Assembly: GCF_022376295.1 (NCBI RefSeq)
Contig: NZ_CP060140.1
Location: 2,794,356 to 2,858,355 of the forward strand
Source: Nodularia sphaerocarpa UHCC 0038
Lineage (GTDB): Bacteria; Cyanobacteriota; Cyanobacteriia; Cyanobacteriales; Nostocaceae
Direction of reading: 5' to 3'
DNA: 64,000 nucleotides
Each line of letters starts with the position of its first letter. Within the stretch, counting starts at the first letter, position 1. Positions 51,054 to 60,239 of the stretch are shown here, in pieces. The position numbers and the translations under genes are program-made. The notes under the pieces are model-generated. The model was given only the letters and a program-made list of their open reading frames with translations. It searched no databases and was not told where the DNA came from.

Positions 51054-51638
51054 CTACCAAATTTTATCCATCTTCAAAACAAATCCTGGTAAAACAGGTT
51101 CCCCACTAACAGTTTCAGGATTTTCTAAACATTCTTCTGGTTGTCCAGGACGATAAATATAAACTCGGCAATGTTTACGGTCAATTAACCAAGCTAATTG
51201 TATTTCTGGTTCCTGCATATATTCTACCATTTTGTCTTTTAATGGTTGCAGGTTATCAGATGCTGACCTTAATTCAATCAGGAAATCGGGACAAATAGGT
51301 GCAAATTTTTGTTTTTGTTCGGATGTGAGTTTATTCCACCTGGCTAATTTTATCCAGGAAATATCAGGCGATCGCTCTGCACCTGTTGATAGTTTAAATC
51401 CTGTGCTAGAATCAAAACAAATTCCTGTGTTATCTTGTTCTGCCCAAACTCCTAGCTGTCCAGTAATATTAAAGTTACGGTTTCCTGTTTCTGAATCTGT
51501 AGGCGGTATAATTGATATTTCTCCAAATTTATTCCTCTCAATGCGTAAGTCGCGGTTTTCTTGACAGAATTCAAAGAATTGTTCGTCTGTCATTGCGATT
51601 GATGAGGGAAAATGTAATATCAAAGGGGATGAAAGCAT
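51054..51638 (-). CDS. Uma2 family endonuclease (DUF820), second copy
   Basis: 194 residues. Motifs are MTDEQFFEFCQENRDLRIER, the nuclease-fold strand RSPDISWIKLARW (about 88-100, Asp), and FLIELRSASDNLQPLKDKM (about 118-136, Glu and Lys). YMQEPEIQLAWLIDRKHCRVYIYRPG is also family-typical. It differs enough from the neighbour to be an old paralogue rather than a recent duplication. The start could be ATG 51638 or the internal MTDEQ about 15 codons later. Confidence 0.86.
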   Translation of the reverse strand: MLSSPLILHFPSSIAMTDEQFFEFCQENRDLRIERNKFGEISIIPPTDSETGNRNFNITGQLGVWAEQDNTGICFDSSTGFKLSTGAERSPDISWIKLARWNKLTSEQKQKFAPICPDFLIELRSASDNLQPLKDKMVEYMQEPEIQLAWLIDRKHCRVYIYRPGQPEECLENPETVSGEPVLPGFVLKMDKIW

Positions 51639-51910
51639 GGTAAATCTCTCCTACTTTGCTTACCCAAACAACTCTATTATATCTATGGGACTTCTCAGAA
51701 ATAAATTATCTAAATAAATGAAACGCACCAGACACAGAGAACACAGAGTTATGAGAGTTTGAGTGGTCACTGAGCTTGTCGAAGTGAGGTTTTTTGCGTT
51801 AGGTGTTTGAGTGTTTTTTTATTTGGAAGTCTTTATATATAAAAATGGTGGGTTACGCGATCGCTAACCCACCCTACGAATGAATATACTAATATTGGTG
51901 TTACTGAAAT

Positions 51911-52549
51911 TTACTTGTTAGGCTGAGGTGTCATCCGCAAATAAGGTTTGATTTCTTGGTAGCCTTTGGGGAATTTCTCTTTGAGAACTTCGGGGTCTTT
52001 CAATGATGGTACAATTACGCAGTCTTCTCCATCTTTCCAGTCAGCTGGTGTTGCTACGCTGTAATTATCTGTTAATTGCAGAGAATCAATGACTCGCAAT
52101 AGTTCATCAAAGTTGCGTCCGGTGCTGGGGGGATAGGTGAAGCTAAGACGCAGTTTTTTGTTGGGGTCGATAACGAAGACAGAACGCACTGTGATGTTTG
52201 CAGCTGCGTTGGGGTGAATCATATCATAAAGGTCAGAAACCTTTTTATCTGCATCTGCGAGAATGGGATAATTAAGAGCGGTTCCTTGAGTTTCTTCGAT
52301 GTCTCCTACCCAGCCATTATGGGAGTCAACATCATCAACGCTAAGTGCGATCGCTTTTACGTTACGCTTATCAAATTCGGGCTTTAGTTTGGCAACTGTG
52401 CCTAATTCTGTGGTACAAACAGGTGTGAAGTCAGCAGGGTGAGAAAACAGCACTACCCAGCTGTCACCCGCCCATTCGTGAAAGTTGATATCGCCGTGTG
52501 TAGAGGCTTGTGTAAAGTTGGGTACTGTATCACCAAGACGGAGAGTCAT
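51911..52549 (-). CDS. Peroxiredoxin, 1-Cys (Prx6) type
   Basis: 212-residue thiol peroxidase reducing H2O2 and alkyl hydroperoxides. The peroxidatic Cys45 lies in FSHPADFTPVCTTELG (about 35-50). No second conserved resolving Cys is at the usual 2-Cys position; the other Cys (DGEDCVIVP) is not the canonical one. The long C-terminal arm with RMTPQPNK is typical of Prx6-type proteins. It is monocistronic, with a palindromic ACGCGATCGCTAACCCACC segment downstream that may help end transcription. Confidence 0.92.
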   Translation of the reverse strand: MTLRLGDTVPNFTQASTHGDINFHEWAGDSWVVLFSHPADFTPVCTTELGTVAKLKPEFDKRNVKAIALSVDDVDSHNGWVGDIEETQGTALNYPILADADKKVSDLYDMIHPNAAANITVRSVFVIDPNKKLRLSFTYPPSTGRNFDELLRVIDSLQLTDNYSVATPADWKDGEDCVIVPSLKDPEVLKEKFPKGYQEIKPYLRMTPQPNK

Positions 52550-52740
52550 GCAAGATTCCCTGTAATTTAAAAAGGCTTATGTATTCTACATTGCGATCAT
52601 GACATAAAACACAGTTTCCCCATGAGCTTTTAGCAGTTTGTAACAAAATTTTAATTTTTTAACGTATCAAGAAGTACAAATTAATTAAAATTTAATAAAC
52701 ATAGCATTTCTTAATCTATGAGGTAGGGATTTATCTGTGT

Positions 52741-53919
52741 TTATTTTGTGAGAATGTCTTGGTAGGCTTGGATGATTTGACGGGCGATCGCACTCCAACT
52801 AAAATACTCTAAAGCATATTTTTGGGCATTTAACCCCCTTTGCTGACATTCTTGGGGATTTTGCAAAGCTGCTGCAATTAATTCTACAAAAGTTTCTACC
52901 TTTGTTTCACCTACCCAGCCCGACTGGCTATCACGCACCTGTTGCCAAATATGCACCTGATCCGAAATAACCACTGGTATACCTGCTACCATAGCTTCAG
53001 CGACAGCAATGCCAAAATTTTCATAATAAGAAGGTAACACGAATAAATCAGCAGCTTGTAGTAAACTAGCTTTTAACTCACCACTAACAAAGCCTGTAAT
53101 TGTAGTGTGCGATCGCAATGGTGAATTTGTAATCTGATCTTTAATTTTTTGCTCATAATCTGGGTCTTGAGAATTTGTCCCAGCTAAAACAAAGTGAAAA
53201 TTGCACTGAGATTCTAAAAGCTTTTCTAACGCTGGAATCAACAAATCTAACCCTTTTTTTTGGTCAATCCGCGACATAAACAAGACTAAGGGCGAATCTT
53301 GAGGTATTCCCCATTGACTACGGACTAAACTCCCCCCATCTCCAACCTTTTTTGGGGGAATTACACCCAAAGGAATCACCAAATCTCGCGTAATTACCCC
53401 AAAGCGTTCTGATATTTTCGCTTCTTGGTCACTGGTAAAATGAATTGCTGCTGCATCAGCTAGATTACGACCTTCAATAAGTTTAACATAAAGCTGTTTC
53501 AATTGCTTTTTCTTGCGTAAATCAGCCGGGTCAAGAGTTCCCAAAGGACGCAAAATATAAGGTAACTTTTGCTGATGACATACCCTAGCCGCAGCACTAC
53601 TTACAGGAGAGAATAAAGCATGAATATGTGCCAAATCATATTCACAAGCGTGAACTTTTAACCATTTTAATAAATCAAGAGAAAACTTATAGCGACGAAA
53701 TGGCGCGCAACGAAAATAAATGATTTCATAACCATCTTGTTTGACTGGAAAATTTAAAGTCACATCCAGAGGTTTTTGTCCACTATCACCATTACTATTA
53801 GTAGTAATAATCGTGACTTCTACTTTCTCTTTCGCCAAAGCAGAAGCCAGCCCAATTACCATTTGACTCGGACCGCCATAAACCAGAGAAACAGAAGGAA
53901 TAATTTGTAAAATTTTCAT
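52741..53919 (-). CDS. Glycosyltransferase family 4, candidate HpsP-type
   Basis: 392-residue GT-B retaining glycosyltransferase. The N-terminal acceptor domain starts MKILQIIPSVSLVYGGPSQM. The C-terminal nucleotide-sugar domain has SRIDQKKGLDLLIPAL (about 215-230) and the E-x7-E motif ENFGIAVAEAM. It is cytoplasmic and possibly membrane-peripheral. It is the last of four co-directional genes (58031 to 52741) resembling the hormogonium polysaccharide (hps) genes of filamentous cyanobacteria. The HpsP name is a context-based suggestion. Confidence 0.85.
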   Translation of the reverse strand: MKILQIIPSVSLVYGGPSQMVIGLASALAKEKVEVTIITTNSNGDSGQKPLDVTLNFPVKQDGYEIIYFRCAPFRRYKFSLDLLKWLKVHACEYDLAHIHALFSPVSSAAARVCHQQKLPYILRPLGTLDPADLRKKKQLKQLYVKLIEGRNLADAAAIHFTSDQEAKISERFGVITRDLVIPLGVIPPKKVGDGGSLVRSQWGIPQDSPLVLFMSRIDQKKGLDLLIPALEKLLESQCNFHFVLAGTNSQDPDYEQKIKDQITNSPLRSHTTITGFVSGELKASLLQAADLFVLPSYYENFGIAVAEAMVAGIPVVISDQVHIWQQVRDSQSGWVGETKVETFVELIAAALQNPQECQQRGLNAQKYALEYFSWSAIARQIIQAYQDILTK

Positions 53920-53986
53920 AATTTTGCGTTCTTCTTTGCGTCCGTATCCGAACCTTTAACTATTAACCAAAGTCAGTTCGACGGAA

Positions 53987-54100
53987 CCTAACCCCAACCC
54001 CTTCCCTACCAGGGAAGGGGCAAAAAATCTCTAACTTGGTACGAAATAATAGGCTTTTTAAGCCTCTCTCCTTGCAGGGGAGAGGTTTGGAGAGGGGTTA
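53987..54100. repeat. Interspersed CCCTTCCCTACCAGGG / CTCTCCTTGCAGGGG repeat at the end of a GT4 gene
   Basis: The same two-hairpin repeat as in the M48 gene. Here it runs from the intergenic gap into the coding sequence and supplies the last about 13 codons and the stop of the 54058-55272 gene. Confidence 0.85.
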
Positions 54101-55272
54101 TATCCGTTAATCAATTCTTGATAAAACTCAAACTGCTGCTGTGCTAAAGCCTGATTCGTATATTTATTCATCGCTTTTTCATAACCCTTTTCAGCAATAC
54201 TCTTAGCAAAATCTGGTTTGTCTATTAATTGAACTAAGCAATTAGCCAAAGCCTGAATATCACCTTCAGGAAATACTAAACCAACATCACCAATTACATG
54301 GGGAATTTCACCAGAATCGGAACCAATAACCGGAACTTGGCAAGCCATAGCCTCAATCAGGACATGACCAAATTGTTCTTTCCAGCCCACAGCAGTTAAA
54401 GTTTTAAATTTATAAGTTGTTTCTGAAGGTAGTACCAAAGTATTCATTAAGTTGATATAATTGGCAACTTGATCATGGGGGACACTTTCTATAAAAATCA
54501 CCCGTTCTCTCAGATTATTTTCTGTGGTAATTTTGATTAATTCTGCTTGTAACTCTCCTCGTCCCAGTAGTAATAATTTCCAAGGTTTATCTGAGATAGT
54601 TACTAAAGCTTGCAAAAGCGTTAATAAACCTTTTTCAGGGACAAAACGCCCCACAAATCCTACTACAAAATCATCAGATTTAATCCCCAATTTACTGGCT
54701 AATTCTGGTTGTATTTTGGGAATAAATAGGCGTTCATCAACACCTAATTGCGGCATAACTTTAATTTTACCTTGATATCCTCGTTGTCTGAGAACTTCTG
54801 CACCATCTTGATTACCAGAAATGATACCGTGACTATGATTAAGGTTAAATTGCTCTAATAAATTAATAGGGAATTTTAGTTTGTAAGGTAAATTCCACCA
54901 CGTAAAAAATATATTTTTTGCTTTGAGTCCTAATAACTGATTCAGAAAAATCATTTGAGCATAAGCTAGTCCTCTAGAACCTTGTTCGACTTGGATAATG
55001 TGGGGGCGAAATTCTTGTAATAAAGAGATTAAATCAGCCCCAAAGGTAAGAAGACCTTGATGATTTTGACTAAAGTTAGAAATTGGGACAATTTTAAAAT
55101 TACCTTCGTCGCGGTATTGAGTTGTAATAGTTTTGTTTTGAACACCACCAGGTTTCCAGGTTTTGGGGACAATAACTGTCACCTCAATTCCTGTTTTTAA
55201 TTGAGCTAAAGCGCGTAATTTTTCACAGTTAAGGTCTACAATATAAGAATGACTAGCAACTAAAATTTTCAT
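54058..55272 (-). CDS. Glycosyltransferase family 4, candidate HpsO-type, with repeat-derived C-terminus
   Basis: 404 residues. GT-B fold: MKILVASHSYIVDLNCEKLR start, VGFVGRFVPEKGLLTLLQAL (about 205-224) and the E-x7-E region EQFGHVLIEAMACQVPVIGSDSGEIP. The C-terminal NPSPNLSPARREA and stop are encoded by an interspersed repeat; the identical peptide occurs in the M48 protease. So the true end (near ELINGY) has been extended or replaced. It is third in the four-gene polysaccharide cluster, 106 bases after the GT2 gene. The acceptor is unknown. Confidence 0.85.
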   Translation of the reverse strand: MKILVASHSYIVDLNCEKLRALAQLKTGIEVTVIVPKTWKPGGVQNKTITTQYRDEGNFKIVPISNFSQNHQGLLTFGADLISLLQEFRPHIIQVEQGSRGLAYAQMIFLNQLLGLKAKNIFFTWWNLPYKLKFPINLLEQFNLNHSHGIISGNQDGAEVLRQRGYQGKIKVMPQLGVDERLFIPKIQPELASKLGIKSDDFVVGFVGRFVPEKGLLTLLQALVTISDKPWKLLLLGRGELQAELIKITTENNLRERVIFIESVPHDQVANYINLMNTLVLPSETTYKFKTLTAVGWKEQFGHVLIEAMACQVPVIGSDSGEIPHVIGDVGLVFPEGDIQALANCLVQLIDKPDFAKSIAEKGYEKAMNKYTNQALAQQQFEFYQELINGYNPSPNLSPARREA

Positions 55273-55321
55273 AAAATTTGATTATTTCTTAATAGTTAAA
55301 TGTCAGAATTAAATTGTTTTA

Positions 55322-55384
55322 GCTAATGACTAATGACCAATGACCAATGACTAATGACCAATGACTAATGACTAATGACTAATG
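55322..55384. repeat. STRR: CTAATGA/CCAATGA heptamers overlapping the GT2 stop
   Basis: About eight to nine units. The minus-strand stop codon of the GT2 gene (55379-55381) lies inside the final unit. Confidence 0.9.
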
Positions 55385-56353
55385 ATCAAGGTGACTATAA
55401 GTTTGACCATCATTCCAGGTTGACTGAATGACAGTACCCAAGGCTTTGAAAAAACCCAAAGTGTAAAAAATACCGCGAGTGAGAATTTTTATCGGGGAAC
55501 CACTTTTGTTACAAGGTGGGTGTCCGAGAACGTGACAGTCAAATAAGGCGGCGTATAGGCGTAAGGCTTGGATGGCGTTGAGGTTTTTCAGCCCCATTAA
55601 AAAATGATTGTGATAGAAGGTGAGTTGATATTTGAGCGATCGCATACTAATATCATGACAACCCCCAGTTTCTTCGCCCAAATGAATCAAACAAGCCTCT
55701 GGATCATACCAAATCTTATATCCCGTCTGTCGGATTCGCAAACAAAAATCTGATTCTTCGCGCACCGCACTACCGCGAAACCTCTCGTCAAAGTTCAGCC
55801 CGTATTTAGTAAAAATTTCGCGGCGAAAAGACATATTGCAACCCCTAGCCGTCAGTACTTGCTGGGGTTTAATTGTGTGGACTAAATCAATGTGATACCA
55901 AGCAATTCCAGGGTCCATTGCTTGGGGAGGTAAATATTCAATCTGCAACTCTCCACCCGAATCACTCAATTTACCTCTGTCAAATACCCGCCCAGCCACA
56001 GCCCCGATTTCTGGATTCTGCACATAGTTTTTTGCATGGGCTGCTAAAAATTCCGGGGTGATGTTCACATCATCATCAATAAATAAAATTATTTCACCTT
56101 TTGAGCGCCGCACACCATAATTACGCGCCCCTGGTAAACTCGCCCAATCTAAGCGAAACCACTGAATTTTAGCTGCTGCGGAGATTTCTTCTAGGTAAGC
56201 TTGAATTTCTGGTTGATGCGTGGGAGATTGGTCTACCACTAAAACCTCAAAGTTGGGATAGTCCTGATTTAAAACATCTATAATACTATCCCGCAGCGTT
56301 TCTTCTCTGCCATAGGTGGGGATAATTACAGAAATCAAAGGCAAATCATTCAT
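55379..56353 (-). CDS. Glycosyltransferase family 2, candidate HpsN-type
   Basis: 324-residue GT-A glycosyltransferase. It starts PLISVIIPTYGREETLRDSI. The nucleotide-sugar metal motif is EIILFIDDDVNITPEF (DDD, about 88-103). The acceptor/base region includes GCNMSFRREIFTKYG and GSAVREESDFCLRIRQTGY (about 197-215). There is no strong membrane span. It lies 28 bases downstream of the polytopic HpsL-like gene. The stop codon is provided by an STRR array. The HpsN assignment rests on neighbourhood only. Confidence 0.87.
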   Translation of the reverse strand: MNDLPLISVIIPTYGREETLRDSIIDVLNQDYPNFEVLVVDQSPTHQPEIQAYLEEISAAAKIQWFRLDWASLPGARNYGVRRSKGEIILFIDDDVNITPEFLAAHAKNYVQNPEIGAVAGRVFDRGKLSDSGGELQIEYLPPQAMDPGIAWYHIDLVHTIKPQQVLTARGCNMSFRREIFTKYGLNFDERFRGSAVREESDFCLRIRQTGYKIWYDPEACLIHLGEETGGCHDISMRSLKYQLTFYHNHFLMGLKNLNAIQALRLYAALFDCHVLGHPPCNKSGSPIKILTRGIFYTLGFFKALGTVIQSTWNDGQTYSHLDH

Positions 56354-56381
56354 AAGAATATGTGGTATGCGGGAAACCCAT

Positions 56382-58031
56382 TTAAATTTGAATCGGGGAA
56401 AATTTCTTCTTTGTAGTTTTTAGAGCCTGAGAATTTTGTTTTTCTTGTTTATCCAGGATGGGCAATTTAAACAGTACCCCGGCAAAAAACCAGTAGTATA
56501 CAGCCACCGGGTCAACATCTAAAGGATAATAGTAAGTGTTATAGCTAATAAATAGTATAAACACCCACACAGCAGCAGCATAAGTCCTTAAGTTAGGGTC
56601 TTTGATAGAACGATATGCTTTGAAAGCACTAATTGTCAGAGTTGTAACCAAAGCTAAAAATGCCATTACTCCCACAATACCTACCTCCCATAGCACCTTT
56701 GGGTAATATGTCTCTACTAGCTTGGTTCTACCCAATGCGCGAGCCGAGTTCGTCGCCCGACCCAAACCACTACCAATGGGGGTAGCTACATTTTTCCAAT
56801 TTTCCTGAAACTGCTGGACGATAAAGGTTTCGGGAGGTGCAGCTTCCACTCGACCCACAAAACTATCTATCCGTTGTTGCAAAAGTCCTGGGTTAATTGC
56901 CATAGCCATTCCCAGAATGAGGGCTAATCCTAGTCCCATCGGGATAAAGCGTTTCAGGTTACGAATTTCACCTGTAACAAATAGTAAGATGACAAAGGAG
57001 ATCGGTACTAGGGCTAAGGCAATTCTCTGTCCAGAGATGACTGCATTAATAAAAACCGTTGCCAAAGAACCTAAACCTAGTAATCGCCAAATAATTGCCG
57101 GATCAGTGAAACCTGTGGCAAAGGCAAAAAATGTGCTAGAAATCAAAAACCATGCCCATTGCCAAGGGGCGACAAAGGTTCCTGGTAAGCGAATTACTCC
57201 CTGGCTAGGACTATAGAGTAGAGAACCCCCAAAATAACACCGCGCTTCTATTGATGCTTTAAATAAATCGGCTCCTGTAGCATTTCTAGTACCTTGACAT
57301 ACTCCACTTGCTAGTAACATATATTGAATAATTCCCAGCGTACAGCAGATAAGTATGATCACAACCTGTAGGCGCGATAAAAATAGGAAGTCTTTTTTAT
57401 TCCGAATTAAATAGTAAGCACAACCAATCAAGGGTACATAGCCCAAAAATACTTTTAGTCCCAGAATACCCATAGCTATAGGATTTTCATTGGGTGATGT
57501 TTCCAGGAGTCCCAAGTCGGGGGGATTGAACTGTTGTCCACCATTGATAAATATCAGCGTTAGCAGACAAAAACCCAATAAAATAAACAGTGGAGTCTTA
57601 ATAGTTTGGGGAAGTATGAGAGGTAGCCCTTGCTTACGGCAAGTTTGCCAAAATGCCACCAAGGCGGGAATGTAGAAAGAATCTTTAGCCAGTTGCAGAA
57701 CGGGACTGTTGCCGATGTAATAGGTGATAGTACCCCCAAATGGCATATAAATCAGAAAGGCAAACAAGGCTGGGCGGGGGTATTTGTAAGAAAAGGTCAT
57801 AATCAGGATTGCTAAAACCCCAGGAACTACTGCCTTAATTCCACCTACGAAAAAAAATAAAATGCCAAATAAGATACTGACAAAAACAGTTATGCCCAGC
57901 AGGGTGGTAAATTGTTTCTGTGCTTGAGCTGCTTTACTTCTTTGGGCTAACCGTTCTTTGAGGCTAGCCGTAGAAGCTTCCTTGGTATCCTGTTTTTTTG
58001 AGTTTTTCGATTTGCGTTTGGTTTTCAGCAT
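56382..58031 (-). CDS. hpsL: HpsL-like polytopic membrane protein (Wzy/O-antigen-ligase-like)
   Basis: 549 residues. The cytoplasmic N-terminus (about 1-40) is very basic, with a KRKSKNSKK cluster. About 12 hydrophobic spans follow (about 45-525), with a larger extracytoplasmic loop near VEAAPPETFIVQQFQENWKN (about 385-405) and a basic C-terminus. Size, topology and neighbours resemble HpsL of the hormogonium polysaccharide locus, a Wzy-like polymerase/ligase candidate. Polymerase activity is inferred from topology. It is first of four co-directional genes; glmM is 194 bases upstream on the same strand. Confidence 0.68.
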   Translation of the reverse strand: MLKTKRKSKNSKKQDTKEASTASLKERLAQRSKAAQAQKQFTTLLGITVFVSILFGILFFFVGGIKAVVPGVLAILIMTFSYKYPRPALFAFLIYMPFGGTITYYIGNSPVLQLAKDSFYIPALVAFWQTCRKQGLPLILPQTIKTPLFILLGFCLLTLIFINGGQQFNPPDLGLLETSPNENPIAMGILGLKVFLGYVPLIGCAYYLIRNKKDFLFLSRLQVVIILICCTLGIIQYMLLASGVCQGTRNATGADLFKASIEARCYFGGSLLYSPSQGVIRLPGTFVAPWQWAWFLISSTFFAFATGFTDPAIIWRLLGLGSLATVFINAVISGQRIALALVPISFVILLFVTGEIRNLKRFIPMGLGLALILGMAMAINPGLLQQRIDSFVGRVEAAPPETFIVQQFQENWKNVATPIGSGLGRATNSARALGRTKLVETYYPKVLWEVGIVGVMAFLALVTTLTISAFKAYRSIKDPNLRTYAAAVWVFILFISYNTYYYPLDVDPVAVYYWFFAGVLFKLPILDKQEKQNSQALKTTKKKFSPIQI

Positions 58032-58225
58032 ATAGGACTCCTATTTGATTTTTGTGGGCGTAGCCTTCTTTCTTGTTCCCTGTTTGCTGTTAAGAGTTCC
58101 TTGACTATAAAAGTAAATTCACCGCCTCAAATCGGATTGCTATCTTTGATCTAAAATTAATGGCAAATTTGGGATTTTATATTGGCACTTTAACCCAAAT
58201 TCGGCCATTGAAAATCCCAAAGACT

Positions 58226-59698
58226 TTATGCGGCTAAGTGTTGCTGGACTTGATATACTAGTTCGTTTGTCCAGTGGTTAGCCAGTTCTGCATTAGCGGC
58301 TTCTACCATGACTCTGATCACTGGTTCTGTACCAGAAGCCCGGACTAATATTCTGCCTGCATCACCCATTGCTGCTTCGGCTTGGGCGATCGCCTGTTGC
58401 ACTGGTATACAATTTTGCCAATTCAAACGGCGATCGCGATCTATGACTCGGACATTCCGCAAGAATTGGGGATAAGTTTCAAAGCTTTGGTCTACCATTT
58501 CGCTGAGGGGAACACCAGCCTCTTTGACTAAAGCTGCTATATGTAAAGCTGTTAACAAGCCATCACCAGTCATGGCATAATGGCGGCAAAGAATATGACC
58601 AGATTGTTCACCGCCTAACATTCCCCCAGTCCGCATCATTTCTGCTTGTACGTATTGATCACCGACGGCGGTACGAATTAAGTTCCCGCCTTGTTGTTCC
58701 CAAGCCCTCTCAAAGCCTAAGTTAGCCATGACTGTGGAAACAATCAGGTTATCTGGCAGTTGTTGCTGTTGTTGGAGATGTTTTCCCCACAGATAAAGAA
58801 TGTAATCGCCATCGACTTGCCTACCAGTATGATCTACAGCTAAGACGCGATCAGCATCGCCATCAAAGGCAAAACCCAAGTCGGCGTGATGTTCCTTGAC
58901 TGTGGCTTGCAGAATTGCCAGATCAGTAGAACCGCATTTAACATTAATGCGATCGCCATCAGCTTCATTATGTAAGCAGATCACCTCTGCGCCCATTTGG
59001 GTAAATACTTTTGGGGCCAACCCAACTGCTGCACCCCAGGCTAAATCTAAAACAATTTTCAGCCCTTGAAGATTCGCCGTTTGCTGCAAAGATTCCCTCA
59101 AGGTTTCCCCATACTGATCCACTAATTCCCAGCGCGAATAATGCCGTCCACAATGACTCACTTTACCTGTAACTGTATGCCCGCGTAGTCCCGCCTCAAT
59201 CTCAGCCTGCAAACCTGGAGATAACTTCGCACCATTGCCATTAAAAATCTTAATCCCATTGTCTTCAGGCGGGTTATGACTAGCAGAAATCATCACTCCA
59301 CCGATGGCTTCAGTAATGCTGGTTAAATAAGCAACGGTGGGAGTCGGACATAACCCCAAATACCAAACCTCTACCCCGGCTGCTGTTAACCCTGCACTTA
59401 AAGCCATTGCCAGCATATCGCTAGAATTTCGCGAATCTTGCCCCAGGATGACTGGCCCTGTTTGACAACTATGATTTTGCAAAACCATACCCGCCCAAAA
59501 ACCCACCTGTAATGCTAAGGGCGCATTCAGTAATTCTCCCACTTGTCCACGAATCCCATCTGTGCCGAACAAGGCAGTCGTCGGTAGAGATACTAAGTTA
59601 AGCCCAAAATTGCCATCCAAAGCTTTTGCTGATTTGTGAGATTCGGACTTAGAACTACCCCGAATGTCGCCTTGGGTTTTATTGATAGATGTAACCAT
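58226..59698 (-). CDS. glmM: Phosphoglucosamine mutase
   Basis: 490-residue alpha-D-phosphohexomutase converting glucosamine-6-phosphate to glucosamine-1-phosphate for UDP-GlcNAc, peptidoglycan and exopolysaccharide. All four family motifs are intact: TDGIRGQVGE near residue 45, the phosphoserine loop MISASHNPPEDNG, the Mg loop FAFDGDADR, the sugar loop GGEQSGH and the phosphate loop RASGTEP. An N-terminal extension of about 35 polar residues (INKTQGDIRGSSKSESHKS) precedes the fold, as in cyanobacterial GlmM. Confidence 0.94.
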   Translation of the reverse strand: MVTSINKTQGDIRGSSKSESHKSAKALDGNFGLNLVSLPTTALFGTDGIRGQVGELLNAPLALQVGFWAGMVLQNHSCQTGPVILGQDSRNSSDMLAMALSAGLTAAGVEVWYLGLCPTPTVAYLTSITEAIGGVMISASHNPPEDNGIKIFNGNGAKLSPGLQAEIEAGLRGHTVTGKVSHCGRHYSRWELVDQYGETLRESLQQTANLQGLKIVLDLAWGAAVGLAPKVFTQMGAEVICLHNEADGDRINVKCGSTDLAILQATVKEHHADLGFAFDGDADRVLAVDHTGRQVDGDYILYLWGKHLQQQQQLPDNLIVSTVMANLGFERAWEQQGGNLIRTAVGDQYVQAEMMRTGGMLGGEQSGHILCRHYAMTGDGLLTALHIAALVKEAGVPLSEMVDQSFETYPQFLRNVRVIDRDRRLNWQNCIPVQQAIAQAEAAMGDAGRILVRASGTEPVIRVMVEAANAELANHWTNELVYQVQQHLAA

Positions 59699-60239
59699 AA
59701 CTTTAAACTCCTCACACCATCACATTGGAAAATAGCACCTTACCGGTTAATTCAGCAATTCAACTGAGCTAACAGTTTATCTGTAATATATACTGATTAT
59801 TAAAATAAAAATCAGCTTAATTTCCATTTTTTAAGTAAAATTACTGGAAATTATTCCTTATTGATTGTCAATATTTTACAGAGGGCTGATTTTTTAGTAT
59901 TTGATGCTTCTCAATTAAATTCAGAAGAGTGATAGTTATTTGCGGCAATTTGGCAAGTTAATCAAAGGCTGAAAAATTGTGAATATGAGAATTTGCCTCG
60001 ATATTAAAGGTAAAACCAAAATTTAGCTCAGGAGAACAAAAAATTTCTCAAATCTTCCTCATGGAGTTGCTCAATTACTGAGCCTATTGACGTTTTTATC
60101 AAACTACAAGTTCTGGCTACTTAAAAAATTTTAATATAAATTCTCATCAAATAGTTTTAATCTAACTTTTTGATGGCCTTTTTTAGCCATTCATAAATCG
60201 TCACTTCGGCAATTAACCTTTTAAGTTGAGAAATTTAGT
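59699..60239. other. AT-rich intergenic region between divergent glmM and heme oxygenase genes
   Basis: 540 bases holding both promoters. No ORF, repeat family member or clear regulator site was recognised. Confidence 0.4.

Noticed and set aside
50444..52549. Defence island formed by the two Uma2 genes
   Set aside because: Uma2 genes are scattered in hundreds across cyanobacterial genomes and no restriction, toxin-antitoxin or phage gene is adjacent.
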